Shown here: piece by piece, positions 7,988 to 17,244 of the stretch | Position numbering within the stretch: position 1 is the stretch's first letter | Layout: each line of letters opens with the position of its first letter | Assembly (NCBI RefSeq): GCF_001625695.1 | Contig: NZ_AUXY01000122.1 | Coordinates: 1 to 64,000, forward strand | Origin: Pseudoalteromonas luteoviolacea H33-S | GTDB lineage: Bacteria > Pseudomonadota > Gammaproteobacteria > Enterobacterales > Alteromonadaceae | Length of the DNA: 64,000 nt | Reading direction: 5' to 3' | Translations under genes and position numbers: made by a program | The notes under the pieces: model-generated | Databases searched by the model: none | What the model was told of the DNA's origin: nothing | The model's input: the letters and a program-made list of their open reading frames with translations, nothing else

Positions 7988-8278
7988 ATGTTTGAACAAA
8001 ATGTGACTTCTCCTTTTATCACTAACGCTCATGTTCAGTCACAAGAGAAACCGCAACCACTACGCGATGCAGTTAAAAAAGCTGTCCACCACTACTTAAA
8101 GCAGTTAAATGGTCAAGACGTGCAAGATGTATATGAGCTAGTATTATCAGAGCTTGAAGCACCTTTACTAGAAGAAGTAATGACGTACACACGCGGCAAC
8201 CAGACTCGCGCTGCGATCTTACTAGGTATCAACCGTGGTACTCTTCGTAAGAAGCTTAAAAAGTACGGCATGAACTAA
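7988..8278 (+). CDS. fis: Nucleoid protein Fis
   Basis: Fis is a small homodimeric DNA-bending protein that activates rRNA promoters and shapes the nucleoid in fast growth. The protein has 96 residues (98 in E. coli). The C-terminal half, TRGNQTRAAILLGINRGTLR followed by KKLKKYGMN, is the helix-turn-helix and is almost identical to the E. coli protein. The N-terminal beta-hairpin arm (residues 10-25) is more divergent. It is co-transcribed with dusB and ends at a terminator. Confidence 0.98.
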   Translation: MFEQNVTSPFITNAHVQSQEKPQPLRDAVKKAVHHYLKQLNGQDVQDVYELVLSELEAPLLEEVMTYTRGNQTRAAILLGINRGTLRKKLKKYGMN

Positions 8279-8292
8279 TCTGTACTGATTTT

Positions 8293-8319
8293 GAAAGCGT
8301 CCTTTTTTAGGACGTTTTC
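8293..8319 (+). terminator. Terminator of the dusB-fis operon
   Basis: CGTCC (8298-8302) pairs with GGACG (8310-8314) around a T-rich loop, with outer GAAA/TTTC extensions and a TTTT tail. The region from here to purH (8320-8530) holds no gene; weak -10-like elements (CATAAT 8379-8384, TAAAAT 8473-8478) lack a convincing -35. Confidence 0.7.
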
Positions 8320-8530
8320 ATCCACCTTCACTTTCTCAGTAACCAATCACCTACCCCATCTAAACACACAAATTAAGGCATAATGTCCTCTAAAAGCCAA
8401 ATTGGCGCATAAAGTTCAGTATTTCTCAATCTCGTTAACATCATTTCCATCGTTTTCTCATCCTAGTTGAGCTAAAATACAGCCTTTCTAAGCTAGCCCT
8501 TAACTAATCATTGAGGAAATCAAAACCATC

Positions 8531-10117
8531 ATGGATATACATCGTCCTATTCGTCGCGCACTTTTAAGCGTGTCAGATAAAACTGGTATCGTTGAGTTTG
8601 CCCGTGCTCTTGCTGAGTCAGGCGTTGAACTTCTTTCTACAGGCGGTACTTGTAAACTCCTAGCCGACAACGGCATTCAGGTAACGGAAGTATCTGACTA
8701 CACAGGCCACCCAGAGATCATGGATGGTCGCGTGAAAACTCTCCACCCGAAAGTACACGGTGGGATCTTGGGGCGTCGTGGCCAAGATGAAAACGTTATG
8801 GCAGACAACAACATCTCTGCTATTGATATGGTTGTAGTTAACTTATACCCCTTTGCACAAACTGTTGCAAAAGCTGACTGCAGCCTAGAAGATGCGATTG
8901 AAAATATCGACATCGGTGGCCCAACTATGGTTCGCGCAGCGGCTAAAAACCACAAAGACGTCACTATTGTAGTTAATGCCAGTGACTATAACCGCGTACT
9001 TTCAGAGATTAAAGACAACGATGGTTCAACAACGTATAAAACACGTTTTGATCTTGCGATTGCAGCCTATGAGCACACAGCACAATATGACGGCATGATC
9101 GCAAACTACTTCGGTAAGTTAGTCGCTGATTACACCGAAGAAGCGGCGGAAGAAACTAAGTTCCCACGCACAATTAATATGCAGTTTACGAAAAAGCAAG
9201 ATATGCGCTACGGTGAAAATTCACACCAAGACGCCGCTTTTTATGTAGAAAACGACATTGAAGAAGCCTCTGTTGCAACTGCGAAGCAATTACAAGGTAA
9301 AGCACTTTCATACAACAATATCGCTGATACTGATGCAGCCCTTGAGTGTGTGAAAAGCTTTGAAGCACCGGCATGTGTTATCGTTAAACATGCAAACCCG
9401 TGTGGTGTGGCAGAAGACAAAGACATTTTAAGCGCTTATGACAGAGCATTTAAAACGGACCCAACTTCTGCGTTTGGTGGCATCATTGCTTTCAACCGCG
9501 AACTAGATGTTGAAACGGCAAAAGCTATCATTGAACGTCAATTTGTGGAAGTCATCATTGCGCCAAGCATTTCAGCAGAAGCGGCTGACATTGTCTCTGA
9601 AAAGAAAAACGTACGTCTTCTTGAGTGTGGTCAGTGGGAAACGAAATCTACTGGCGTTGATATTAAACGTGTAAATGGTGGCGTGCTTATCCAAGACCGC
9701 GACCAAGGTATGGTCACACTTGGCGACTTAACGGTTGTCTCTAAGCGCCAGCCTACTGAACAAGAGCTAAAAGACCTATTGTTCTGCTGGAAAGTCGCTA
9801 AGTTCGTTAAATCAAATGCGATTGTGTATGCTCGTGATGGCATGACTATTGGTGTAGGCGCAGGCCAAATGAGCCGCGTATACTCAGCGAAAATCGCCGG
9901 TATCAAAGCTGCAGACGAAAACCTTGAAGTTAAAGGCTCTGTCATGGCCTCTGATGCATTCTTCCCGTTCCGTGACGGTATCGACGCGGCCGCTGAAGCT
10001 GGTATCACAGCGGTTATTCAGCCAGGTGGCTCAATGCGCGATGAAGAAGTCATTGCCGCTGCTGATGAAGCAGGCATGGCAATGGTCTTTACCGGAATGC
10101 GCCATTTCCGTCACTAA
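8531..10117 (+). CDS. purH: Bifunctional AICAR transformylase / IMP cyclohydrolase
   Basis: PurH catalyses the last two steps of IMP synthesis: formylation of AICAR and ring closure. The protein has 528 residues (529 in E. coli). The N-terminal MGS-like cyclohydrolase domain starts RRALLSVSDKTGIVEFARAL; the C-terminal transformylase domain carries the KHANPCG motif near 286-292 and ends MAMVFTGMRHFRH. Its partner purD lies 0.9 kb downstream, as in the purHD operons of other gammaproteobacteria, but here a terminator and a methyltransferase gene come between. No PurR operator is evident upstream. Confidence 0.97.
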   Translation: MDIHRPIRRALLSVSDKTGIVEFARALAESGVELLSTGGTCKLLADNGIQVTEVSDYTGHPEIMDGRVKTLHPKVHGGILGRRGQDENVMADNNISAIDMVVVNLYPFAQTVAKADCSLEDAIENIDIGGPTMVRAAAKNHKDVTIVVNASDYNRVLSEIKDNDGSTTYKTRFDLAIAAYEHTAQYDGMIANYFGKLVADYTEEAAEETKFPRTINMQFTKKQDMRYGENSHQDAAFYVENDIEEASVATAKQLQGKALSYNNIADTDAALECVKSFEAPACVIVKHANPCGVAEDKDILSAYDRAFKTDPTSAFGGIIAFNRELDVETAKAIIERQFVEVIIAPSISAEAADIVSEKKNVRLLECGQWETKSTGVDIKRVNGGVLIQDRDQGMVTLGDLTVVSKRQPTEQELKDLLFCWKVAKFVKSNAIVYARDGMTIGVGAGQMSRVYSAKIAGIKAADENLEVKGSVMASDAFFPFRDGIDAAAEAGITAVIQPGGSMRDEEVIAAADEAGMAMVFTGMRHFRH

Positions 10118-10123
10118 TCGATT

Positions 10124-10154
10124 AGCGCGAAACGTTTAACGTTTCGCGCTTTTT
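10124..10154 (+). terminator. Terminator of purH
   Basis: AGCGCGAAACGTT (10124-10136) is mirrored by AACGTTTCGCGCT (10138-10150) and followed by a T-run. The core looks superficially like a PurR box, but the position and U-tail fit a terminator. Confidence 0.85.
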
Positions 10155-10218
10155 GTTTGCACCAAATTCAAGTATTCTGACCAAAAGACAATCACAATAA
10201 CCTTGAAGGAACTGAATA

Positions 10219-11049
10219 ATGAAACTAGGTATTAAAGCATTAATCACAGCAGGTATCGTCACTGCAATCGCAGGGTGTAGCAGCACAACAGGCGCTAGCA
10301 GCTCAAATGCAAACATTGCCAAAGCGGCGCAAAGCAGCGAACGCGCAGAGAGTAATCGTGCCCGTGATAAATACCGTAATCCAGTCCAGACATTGGAGTT
10401 TTTTGGTCTAAAACCAAATATGACCGTTGTTGAAATCGCACCTGGTGGCGGTTGGTATACTGAAATCCTAGCACCAGCAGTAAAGGGCCAAGGTACTTTG
10501 TATGCAGCACACTTTCCAGCAGATTCTGACGTTGAATATTACAAAAGATCTTTAGCTGCGTTTAAAGACAAAATTTCAAATGACGCACGTTATAGCGAAA
10601 TTAAAATGACTGAGTTTTCAGCATTAACGCATCATGATATCGCACCTGCAGGCTCTGCAGATATGGTATTAACGTTCCGTAATGTTCATAACTGGTATAT
10701 GCGCCCAGGTGATGAAGGCGTGCTTAAATCTTTCAAAGCATTCCATACCGCACTTAAGCCTGGTGGCATTTTAGGTATAGTAGAGCACCGTTTGCCAGAG
10801 CACCGCGATACTGAAGATCAGAAACGTTCAGGTTATATGAAGCAAAGCTATGTCATCGAAATGGCAAAAAAAGCTGGCTTTGAATTGGTAGCAAGTAGTG
10901 AAATCAACGCTAACCCATTAGACAGTGCAAACCACCCGCGCGGTGTGTGGACACTGCCGCCAAGACTTGCGCTAGGTGACGAAAAGTCAGCGCAGTACAA
11001 GGCGATTGGGGAAAGCGACCGTATGACTTTAAAGTTTAAAAAGATTTAA
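10219..11049 (+). CDS. Lipoprotein class I methyltransferase, substrate unknown
   Basis: This 276-residue protein has a lipoprotein signal (LITAGIVTAIAGC with Cys at about 20), so it is probably anchored on the periplasmic side. The mature part looks like a class I SAM-dependent methyltransferase: VVEIAPGGGWYTEIL is motif I and DMVLTFRNVHNWY resembles motif IV. The family (COG4798-like) is listed as predicted methyltransferase with no known substrate. A SAM-binding fold outside the cytoplasm is puzzling because SAM is cytoplasmic. The gene is 14 bp before purD and has its own AAGGA site. It may be co-transcribed with purD; a metabolic link is not evident. Confidence 0.75.
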   Translation: MKLGIKALITAGIVTAIAGCSSTTGASSSNANIAKAAQSSERAESNRARDKYRNPVQTLEFFGLKPNMTVVEIAPGGGWYTEILAPAVKGQGTLYAAHFPADSDVEYYKRSLAAFKDKISNDARYSEIKMTEFSALTHHDIAPAGSADMVLTFRNVHNWYMRPGDEGVLKSFKAFHTALKPGGILGIVEHRLPEHRDTEDQKRSGYMKQSYVIEMAKKAGFELVASSEINANPLDSANHPRGVWTLPPRLALGDEKSAQYKAIGESDRMTLKFKKI

Positions 11050-11063
11050 TAGGATACTTTGCC

Positions 11064-12347
11064 ATGAATGTACTTGTCATTGGCAGCGGCGGCCGTGAAC
11101 ACGCGCTTGCGTTCAAAGCCGCTCAAAACCCATCAGTAAAAACAGTATTTGTAGCCCCAGGTAACGCTGGTACGGCTTTAGAACCAAAGTTAGAAAACGT
11201 TTCAATTGGCGTTGAAGATTTAGATGCATTAGTTGCATTTGCTAAAGAAAACAAAGTTGAGCTCACTATCGTTGGCCCTGAAGCACCGCTAGTGATAGGC
11301 GTTGTGGATCGCTTTCGCTCTGAAGGTTTGGCTATTTTTGGCCCGACTCAAGCTGCTGCGCAGCTAGAAGGCTCAAAGTCATTTACCAAAGATTTTTTAG
11401 CAAGACATCAGATCCCAACAGCGGCTTACCAAACGTTTACTGAGATTGAGCCTGCGATTGCTTATGTCAAAGAGCAAGGCGCACCGATTGTTGTTAAAGC
11501 CGATGGGTTAGCAGCGGGTAAAGGCGTTATCGTCGCAATGACCGAAGCTGAAGCGGAAGAAGCAATCCGTGACATGCTTGCAGGTAACGCATTTGGCGAG
11601 GCAGGCAGCCGTGTGGTGATCGAAGAGTTTTTAGAAGGTGAAGAAGCGTCATTTATCGTCATGGTTGACGGTAAAAACGTGTTACCTTTTGCCACCAGCC
11701 AAGACCACAAACGTGCATATAATGGCGACCAAGGTCCAAATACAGGCGGTATGGGTGCATACTCTCCTGCTCCAGTTGTGACAAAAGACATTCACGACCG
11801 CATTATGAATGAAGTGATTTATCCAACAGTAGAAGGTATGGCAGCTGAAGGCCACCCTTACACTGGCTTCTTGTATGCGGGCTTGATGATCACAGCAGAC
11901 GGTACACCTAAGGTTATTGAATATAACTGCCGTTTTGGTGATCCTGAAACACAGCCAATCATGCTGCGTCTACAATCAGACCTTGTGTCATTGATTGAGG
12001 CGGCAAACCGTCAAGAGCTAGATCAAACTGAAATTCAATTTGATCCTAGAGCTGCTGTTGGTGTTGTATTAGCAGCAAAAGGCTACCCTGCAAGCTATCC
12101 AAAAGGCGATGCAATTTCAGGTCTTCAGGTTAATTACTCTGAAGGTGAAAAAGTATTCCATGCAGGCACTAAGCAGCAAGGGGATGACGTCGTGACAGCG
12201 GGTGGACGTGTTTTATGTGCTACAGCGCTAGGGCATACTGTGACAGAAGCACAAAAACGAGCTTATGCACTGGTTAAAGACATTAACTGGGACGGTGTTG
12301 AGTACCGCACAGACATCGCTTATCGTGCTATTGCTCGTGAGCAGTGA
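11064..12347 (+). CDS. purD: Phosphoribosylamine-glycine ligase (GARS)
   Basis: PurD joins glycine to phosphoribosylamine, the second step of purine synthesis, using ATP. The protein has 427 residues, as in E. coli (429). It is an ATP-grasp enzyme: MNVLVIGSGGREHAL begins the N-terminal domain, PIVVKADGLAAGKGV (about 141-155) binds ATP, and QDHKRAYNGDQGPNTGGMGA (about 214-233) is the family signature. The ATG follows AGGA. The operon ends in a strong terminator. Confidence 0.97.
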   Translation: MNVLVIGSGGREHALAFKAAQNPSVKTVFVAPGNAGTALEPKLENVSIGVEDLDALVAFAKENKVELTIVGPEAPLVIGVVDRFRSEGLAIFGPTQAAAQLEGSKSFTKDFLARHQIPTAAYQTFTEIEPAIAYVKEQGAPIVVKADGLAAGKGVIVAMTEAEAEEAIRDMLAGNAFGEAGSRVVIEEFLEGEEASFIVMVDGKNVLPFATSQDHKRAYNGDQGPNTGGMGAYSPAPVVTKDIHDRIMNEVIYPTVEGMAAEGHPYTGFLYAGLMITADGTPKVIEYNCRFGDPETQPIMLRLQSDLVSLIEAANRQELDQTEIQFDPRAAVGVVLAAKGYPASYPKGDAISGLQVNYSEGEKVFHAGTKQQGDDVVTAGGRVLCATALGHTVTEAQKRAYALVKDINWDGVEYRTDIAYRAIAREQ

Positions 12348-12369
12348 TCTTTAATTAGATAAATATGCT

Positions 12370-12397
12370 AAAACGGCTCTGTATGAGCCGTTTTTTT
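12370..12397 (+). terminator. Terminator of purD
   Basis: AAAACGGCTC (12370-12379) pairs with GAGCCGTTTT (12385-12394) across the loop TGTAT, followed by further T residues. Confidence 0.92.
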
Positions 12398-12541
12398 ATT
12401 TACGATACCAAAACGCAAATAAAAACAAAAACCAATATCAATTTCAAACCTTTGAAATATCTAATTTTTTCCAATTTAGCATTGGTATTTTCCAACTGAC
12501 TTGCTAGGATCTCCTTTTGTATCATCTTTAGGGGCGTAAAG

Positions 12542-13354
12542 ATGCAGGGCACGTTAAGTAAACTAAAAGCCAGCCTTACCAATCCAATTCAATATCAGCT
12601 GCCAATTGGCGACGAGCTGGTTAATCTCAATGACTATTTTGACAAAGAAATTACCTTAACTTTTACGGGTAATATTTATTGCTGCAGTTGCGGTAAAAAA
12701 ACCAAAAAAAGCTACTCTCAGGGCCACTGCTTTGTGTGTATGAAAAAGCTTGCTAGCTGCGATATGTGCATCATGAAGCCAGAAACGTGTCACTATGATC
12801 AAGGCACATGCCGAGAGCCAGAGTGGGGAGAAGCCAATTGTATGATCCCGCACTATGTTTATTTAGCCAATACATCAGGTCTCAAAGTCGGTATCACACG
12901 CCATACACAGATCCCAACTCGCTGGATCGATCAAGGCGCGACCCAAGCATTACCCATTTTTAAAGTACAAACACGCCTCCAATCTGGACTGGTAGAGGTT
13001 GCACTGGCCAACTTCATTGCAGATAAAACTAATTGGCGAAACATGCTAAAAGGCATTAATCCTGAATTAGACCTAAAGCAAAGTGCACAAGAATTAATTC
13101 CTCAGATCCAAGAAAAGCTCGACGAGCTGGCTGAGCTATTTGGCGCAACGGCCATTGAACGTCTAGATGAAGAGGTTGTAGACCTAACCTTCCCTGTTGA
13201 AGACTACCCGACAAAAATTAGTTCCTTCAACTTTGATAAAGAGCCGACCGTAAGTGGTGTATTAAAAGGCATTAAAGGGCAATATCTCATTTTTGAAAAA
13301 GGCGTTATTAATATTCGTAAGTTTACTTCTTACGAAATCAATTTCTCTGCTTGA
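12542..13354 (+). CDS. DUF2797 family protein
   Basis: This 270-residue cytoplasmic protein of unknown function resembles DUF2797. It has a cysteine-rich N-terminal region (CCSCGKK, HCFVCMKKLASCDMCIMKPE and ETCHYDQGTCREPEWG, about 47-98) that probably binds metal. A segment follows, YVYLANTSGLKVGITR...RWIDQGA (about 107-134), that recalls the GIY-YIG fold. That similarity suggests nucleic-acid binding or a nuclease-like fold, which is inference. The start ATG follows AGGGG. Its 3' end overlaps the convergent c-di-GMP gene by 25 bp. Confidence 0.75.
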   Translation: MQGTLSKLKASLTNPIQYQLPIGDELVNLNDYFDKEITLTFTGNIYCCSCGKKTKKSYSQGHCFVCMKKLASCDMCIMKPETCHYDQGTCREPEWGEANCMIPHYVYLANTSGLKVGITRHTQIPTRWIDQGATQALPIFKVQTRLQSGLVEVALANFIADKTNWRNMLKGINPELDLKQSAQELIPQIQEKLDELAELFGATAIERLDEEVVDLTFPVEDYPTKISSFNFDKEPTVSGVLKGIKGQYLIFEKGVINIRKFTSYEINFSA

Positions 13355-15846
13355 TAGAACTCACACCAAGCCGCTTGCGAAAGCGGCTTACAATACAAAT
13401 ATCCCTGCATAGCATGGCAGCCTAACTTTTGTAAAAAGCGCATTTGCTCTTGCTTCTCGACCCCTTCTGCCACCACATGTAACTTCAATGCTTTGGCCAT
13501 TGCCACAATCGCACTGACAATTTCACTATTGCCATACTCGTCAGGTATTTTTGCGATAAAGCTGGGATCTATTTTCAAGATATCTATCGGTAACTTAGTA
13601 AGATAACTTAACGCCGAATAACCCGTGCCAAAATCATCCAGAGCAATGCTCACTCCCATTTTTTTTACACTGCTAAGCACGTCCTTGGCACATTGGAAAT
13701 TACTAATAAAGCAGCCTTCAGTGAGCTCCAGCTCAATTTGATTACCCTCTAACTCATATTTACTCAAGGCATTGTGCAATGTAGTAACAAGATCGCCCTG
13801 TGTTAAATGCTGCGCAGAGACATTAATCGCTAAATGCCTAACATCAATATTCATCTTTCGCCAATGAGCCAGCTGAGCACACGCCCTATCGATAACCCAC
13901 TCATCTAACTTAACAATTAAACCCAGCTCCTCTGCCAATGGGATGAACTGTGCAGGGGAAATCATGCCAAGGTTAGGATCATGCCATCTCAATAAGCACT
14001 CCAAGCTCGTTACACGGCCGCTAACAAGACACTTTAACGGTTGAAAATAGAGCTCAAATTCACCGTTTTCGAGTGCACTTTGAAAGCGGCTCTGCATGGA
14101 TAAGCGCTCAAGCGAACGTGCATTCATAGACGCTTTATACATTTGAAATGAATTCCGCCCCAACTCTTTAGAACGATACATGGCTACATCAGCGTGCTTC
14201 AGTAAGCTTTCACTGTCTGAGCCATCGTCTGGATACATAGATGCCCCCAGTGATGCTGTCGCAGCAACTGAAATATTGCCCAGATTAAAAGACTTATTAA
14301 ATTGCAGTAATAACTTATCTGCAAAGGATACCACAGAGTCCATATCAGCCACTTCAGTCAGAAGTACGACAAACTCATCCCCACCGAGTCGAGCAAGGGT
14401 ATCTCCCTCTTTTAAAATACTTTTGATCCGCTCACTGACTTGCATTAGCAGTTTATCTCCAGCACTGTGTCCTAGCGTATCATTCACTTCTTTGAAGCGG
14501 TCTAAATCAATAAACATAACACTGATCTTATGCTGATCGCGATGTGCCGATGCCAATGCCATGGATAGCCTGTCATAAAATAATCGACGATTTGGTAGTC
14601 CAGTTAGTTCATCAAAGTAGGCTAAACGCGCAATTTTTTCTTCTGCATTTTTGCGCTCCGTAATATCACTGAATATTGCTGCATAAAGAATTTCATCACT
14701 ATAGGGGTCGTTAATTTCTATAATTGTGAGCCACTCAACATAAATATCACCTGTTTTTTTCTTATTGCAGATCTCGCCTTGCCAAACCCCTTTTTCTTTT
14801 AAGGCCGCCCACATTGTGTTGTAGTAGTCCTCATCATGCATACCTGAACTCAGAATACTGGGCTTTTTACCTATCACCTCGTAATCCTGATAGCCGGTTA
14901 ATGCACTAAATGCGGGGTTGATTTGAATGATTTCACCACTACTGCGGGTGATCATGATACCATCCAATGAAGCATCGATTATTCTATTGGCAAGGTAGAG
15001 GTTTTTCTCAGATTTACGAAGGGCAATGTCTCGCTGCGCCAACACATTCTCTAACTCGCTACAGTAAGCTGTTTCTATTTCAGTGAGGACATTTTTTAAT
15101 GCCAATAAACCAACAACTTGGGTGGTAGATTTGTCACGTACAACAAGGTGGCGTATCGATTTGGCAGTCATCTTTCGATATGCATCAAATAGACTTTCGT
15201 CCGGCGTCATAGACAACATAGGATAGCTTGCTAACTCCCAACATGGCTTTTGCCATTGTGGCTCTAGAATCGCGTACGCAATATCACGTTGGGTAATAAT
15301 GCCATACTCTTTCAATTGTTCGTGATAAACCAATACTGCTGTTGCTCGTTTATGTCGCATGACTTCAATCGCCTCACTAACACACTGACGACTGTCTAGC
15401 ACACTCACATCATTGTCAAAGTGATCTTCTATAGGACGAAAATGCAGATAATGATCTAAGCCTTGGTTACGAACAATATCGGATAAAGAGACAACGCCCG
15501 AAGGCTCATTATTGTAGTCTTTAACCAGTAAATGTCTGATCCCAAGTTGATGTAATTTGATGGTTGCTTCGCTAAGTGTCATATCAAGCAAAATATCATG
15601 CACGGGAGAGGTCATGACCTGCCTAATTGGCAGCTGAGAAAGATGAATATGCTTTAGATCTAGTTTCACGCAATCAGACTCAGTCCATATGCCCACAATG
15701 CAACCCTGATGCGTAACAAAGATCGAGCTGACATTGTACTGACGCATTTTTACTAATGCATCATATAAACTGGTTGATTCATCACATGATAATAAGCTAG
15801 TCGAAAACACGTCTTTAATTTTCAGCTGACGTGAGTCACCTATCAT
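13330..15846 (-). CDS. CBS-PAS-GGDEF-EAL cyclic-di-GMP protein
   Basis: This large cytoplasmic sensor-enzyme (838 residues from the ATG at 15846) has no transmembrane segments. Order of parts: two CBS-domain pairs (about 8-130 and 145-250), a short coiled linker, a PAS domain (about 285-395, ending in the SDITERKNAEE linker), a GGDEF diguanylate cyclase domain with intact GGDEF near 488-492, and an EAL phosphodiesterase domain. The EAL signature reads ECL (about 616-618), keeping the metal-binding Glu; LDDFGTGYSALSYL is intact. CBS pairs usually bind adenine nucleotides, so energy-state input is plausible. The ATG at 15846 is preferred over a GTG six bases upstream because GAGGA lies 8 nt away. 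Confidence 0.9.
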   Translation of the reverse strand: MIGDSRQLKIKDVFSTSLLSCDESTSLYDALVKMRQYNVSSIFVTHQGCIVGIWTESDCVKLDLKHIHLSQLPIRQVMTSPVHDILLDMTLSEATIKLHQLGIRHLLVKDYNNEPSGVVSLSDIVRNQGLDHYLHFRPIEDHFDNDVSVLDSRQCVSEAIEVMRHKRATAVLVYHEQLKEYGIITQRDIAYAILEPQWQKPCWELASYPMLSMTPDESLFDAYRKMTAKSIRHLVVRDKSTTQVVGLLALKNVLTEIETAYCSELENVLAQRDIALRKSEKNLYLANRIIDASLDGIMITRSSGEIIQINPAFSALTGYQDYEVIGKKPSILSSGMHDEDYYNTMWAALKEKGVWQGEICNKKKTGDIYVEWLTIIEINDPYSDEILYAAIFSDITERKNAEEKIARLAYFDELTGLPNRRLFYDRLSMALASAHRDQHKISVMFIDLDRFKEVNDTLGHSAGDKLLMQVSERIKSILKEGDTLARLGGDEFVVLLTEVADMDSVVSFADKLLLQFNKSFNLGNISVAATASLGASMYPDDGSDSESLLKHADVAMYRSKELGRNSFQMYKASMNARSLERLSMQSRFQSALENGEFELYFQPLKCLVSGRVTSLECLLRWHDPNLGMISPAQFIPLAEELGLIVKLDEWVIDRACAQLAHWRKMNIDVRHLAINVSAQHLTQGDLVTTLHNALSKYELEGNQIELELTEGCFISNFQCAKDVLSSVKKMGVSIALDDFGTGYSALSYLTKLPIDILKIDPSFIAKIPDEYGNSEIVSAIVAMAKALKLHVVAEGVEKQEQMRFLQKLGCHAMQGYLYCKPLSQAAWCEFYQAEKLIS

Positions 15847-15923
15847 AAGCACTTTCCTCGCATTCTAACTACCATCTTGAGTATACTAAGCTGTCTTTCG
15901 CTAACTTTGACTGAGAACAAATA

Positions 15924-16226
15924 ATGACGATTAAATCATACCCATTAGTGCTGATATTCGACCAAAGTATAGAGTACATTGAGTGCGAAGAAGATTTACA
16001 AGAAAGCCTCTTTTACCTGTCTGAAACCCAAACTAAAACAGCAACATGTATAGATTCCGAGGGCCGTTTTACAGGGTTAAATGGACAGGAAAAAGCCTCG
16101 CTTAGTTATGAGTTTTTAACGCTATTAGTGCAACAAAAATTGGCTGAGGAAGGACAGTGCTGCACTGCAAAAATACAAATTACAGAGCTAGAACAGGTAT
16201 TTAGTTTAATGAGAGAAACTGTGTAG
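15924..16226 (+). CDS. Small acidic protein of unknown function (DUF4144-like)
   Basis: This 100-residue acidic protein has no signal peptide or membrane segment. It begins MTIKSYPLVLIFDQSIEYIE and ends in a helical stretch. The pattern recalls DUF4144 proteins of marine gammaproteobacteria, but I am not certain of the family. It is divergent from the c-di-GMP gene and ends 4 bp before the convergent deacetylase gene. Codon use and composition fit the surroundings, so it is probably real. Confidence 0.6.
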   Translation: MTIKSYPLVLIFDQSIEYIECEEDLQESLFYLSETQTKTATCIDSEGRFTGLNGQEKASLSYEFLTLLVQQKLAEEGQCCTAKIQITELEQVFSLMRETV

Positions 16227-16230
16227 ACCG

Positions 16231-17148
16231 CTAGTATTCGGCAAGGGTTCTCACATGTGTTTCAACACTGCGACCGAGTGAGGACAGCTCATATCCCCCT
16301 TCTAAATAAGAGATGATACCGAGGCAGTCAAGCTCTTTACTCAATTGCGCAATCTGCAAAGTAAGCCAAGCATAATCGTTTTCAACAAATTTAAGCCCGC
16401 CCATATCATCTTCTAAATGCGCATCAAAGCCTGCGCTTATAATAATGAGCTCAGGTTGAAAGTCACGCAGTTTAGGCTGCCACTGCTGAGTGTATAACGC
16501 ACGCAGATCGGTACCATCGCTGGCAACTGGTAGAGGAGAGTTGACAACTGTATCCGTATTTTCTATTTCAGTATTAGGGTAAAACGGATATTGAAATAGC
16601 GAACAAAAGAGCACATTGGGATCTGATTTAACGATTGCCTGAGTGCCATCTCCATGATGTACATCAATGTCCAAAATAGCGATGCGTTTAACACCTTTAC
16701 TTTGTGCATATTTAGTGGCTATCGCGACATTATTAAAGACACAAAACCCCGCAGACTGATCTTCATATGCATGATGGCCTGGCGGTCTCACTGAGCAAAA
16801 AGCTGCATCATGGCGGCCACCAAGTACTTCATCAACAGCCATTATTCCTGCCCCTACAGCTCGCTCTATGGCTTTTAACGAGTCTTTGCATAGCCAAGTA
16901 TCACCATCTAAATCCACCAGTCCTTGCTCTGGGATAGAATTCAAAACACGCTCAACATGTTCTTCATTATGTGCTAAAGCATAATGAGACAGCTCTGCTT
17001 TAGGGGCCATTAAATGCGTGACAGCAATATCCAACCCAGACGCTAAAATGCGATCAGCAATGGCATCTAAACGCTCTGCGCACTCAGGGTGTTCTGCCGT
17101 CATTTTATGTCTGCGGCAAAGTGGGTGAGATATAATCGCTGTACGCAT
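16231..17148 (-). CDS. Histone deacetylase superfamily hydrolase
   Basis: This 305-residue zinc-dependent deacetylase belongs to the arginase/deacetylase fold. Motifs: RPPGHHAYEDQSAGFCVFNN (paired catalytic histidines), ILDIDVHHGDGTQ (Asp and His zinc ligands) and SAGFDAHLEDDMGG (second Asp ligand). Bacterial members act on acetylated polyamines, acetoin-like compounds or protein lysines; the substrate here cannot be told. The ATG at 17148 follows AAGGA by 7 nt and gives the family start MRTAIISHPLCRRH. An upstream ATG at 17196 would add 16 atypical residues. Confidence 0.9.
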   Translation of the reverse strand: MRTAIISHPLCRRHKMTAEHPECAERLDAIADRILASGLDIAVTHLMAPKAELSHYALAHNEEHVERVLNSIPEQGLVDLDGDTWLCKDSLKAIERAVGAGIMAVDEVLGGRHDAAFCSVRPPGHHAYEDQSAGFCVFNNVAIATKYAQSKGVKRIAILDIDVHHGDGTQAIVKSDPNVLFCSLFQYPFYPNTEIENTDTVVNSPLPVASDGTDLRALYTQQWQPKLRDFQPELIIISAGFDAHLEDDMGGLKFVENDYAWLTLQIAQLSKELDCLGIISYLEGGYELSSLGRSVETHVRTLAEY

Positions 17149-17244
17149 ATCGCTGTCCTTAAAAATCTTGAATTGACAGTGTATCAAAGCACGCATTAGC
17201 GTGCCTTGATACTTTGGTGTGATATTTAACGCCTCTAATTTATC

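Noticed and set aside
10124..10154. PurR-operator-like palindrome after purH
   Set aside because: It lies downstream of purH and ends in a T-run, so it is a terminator.
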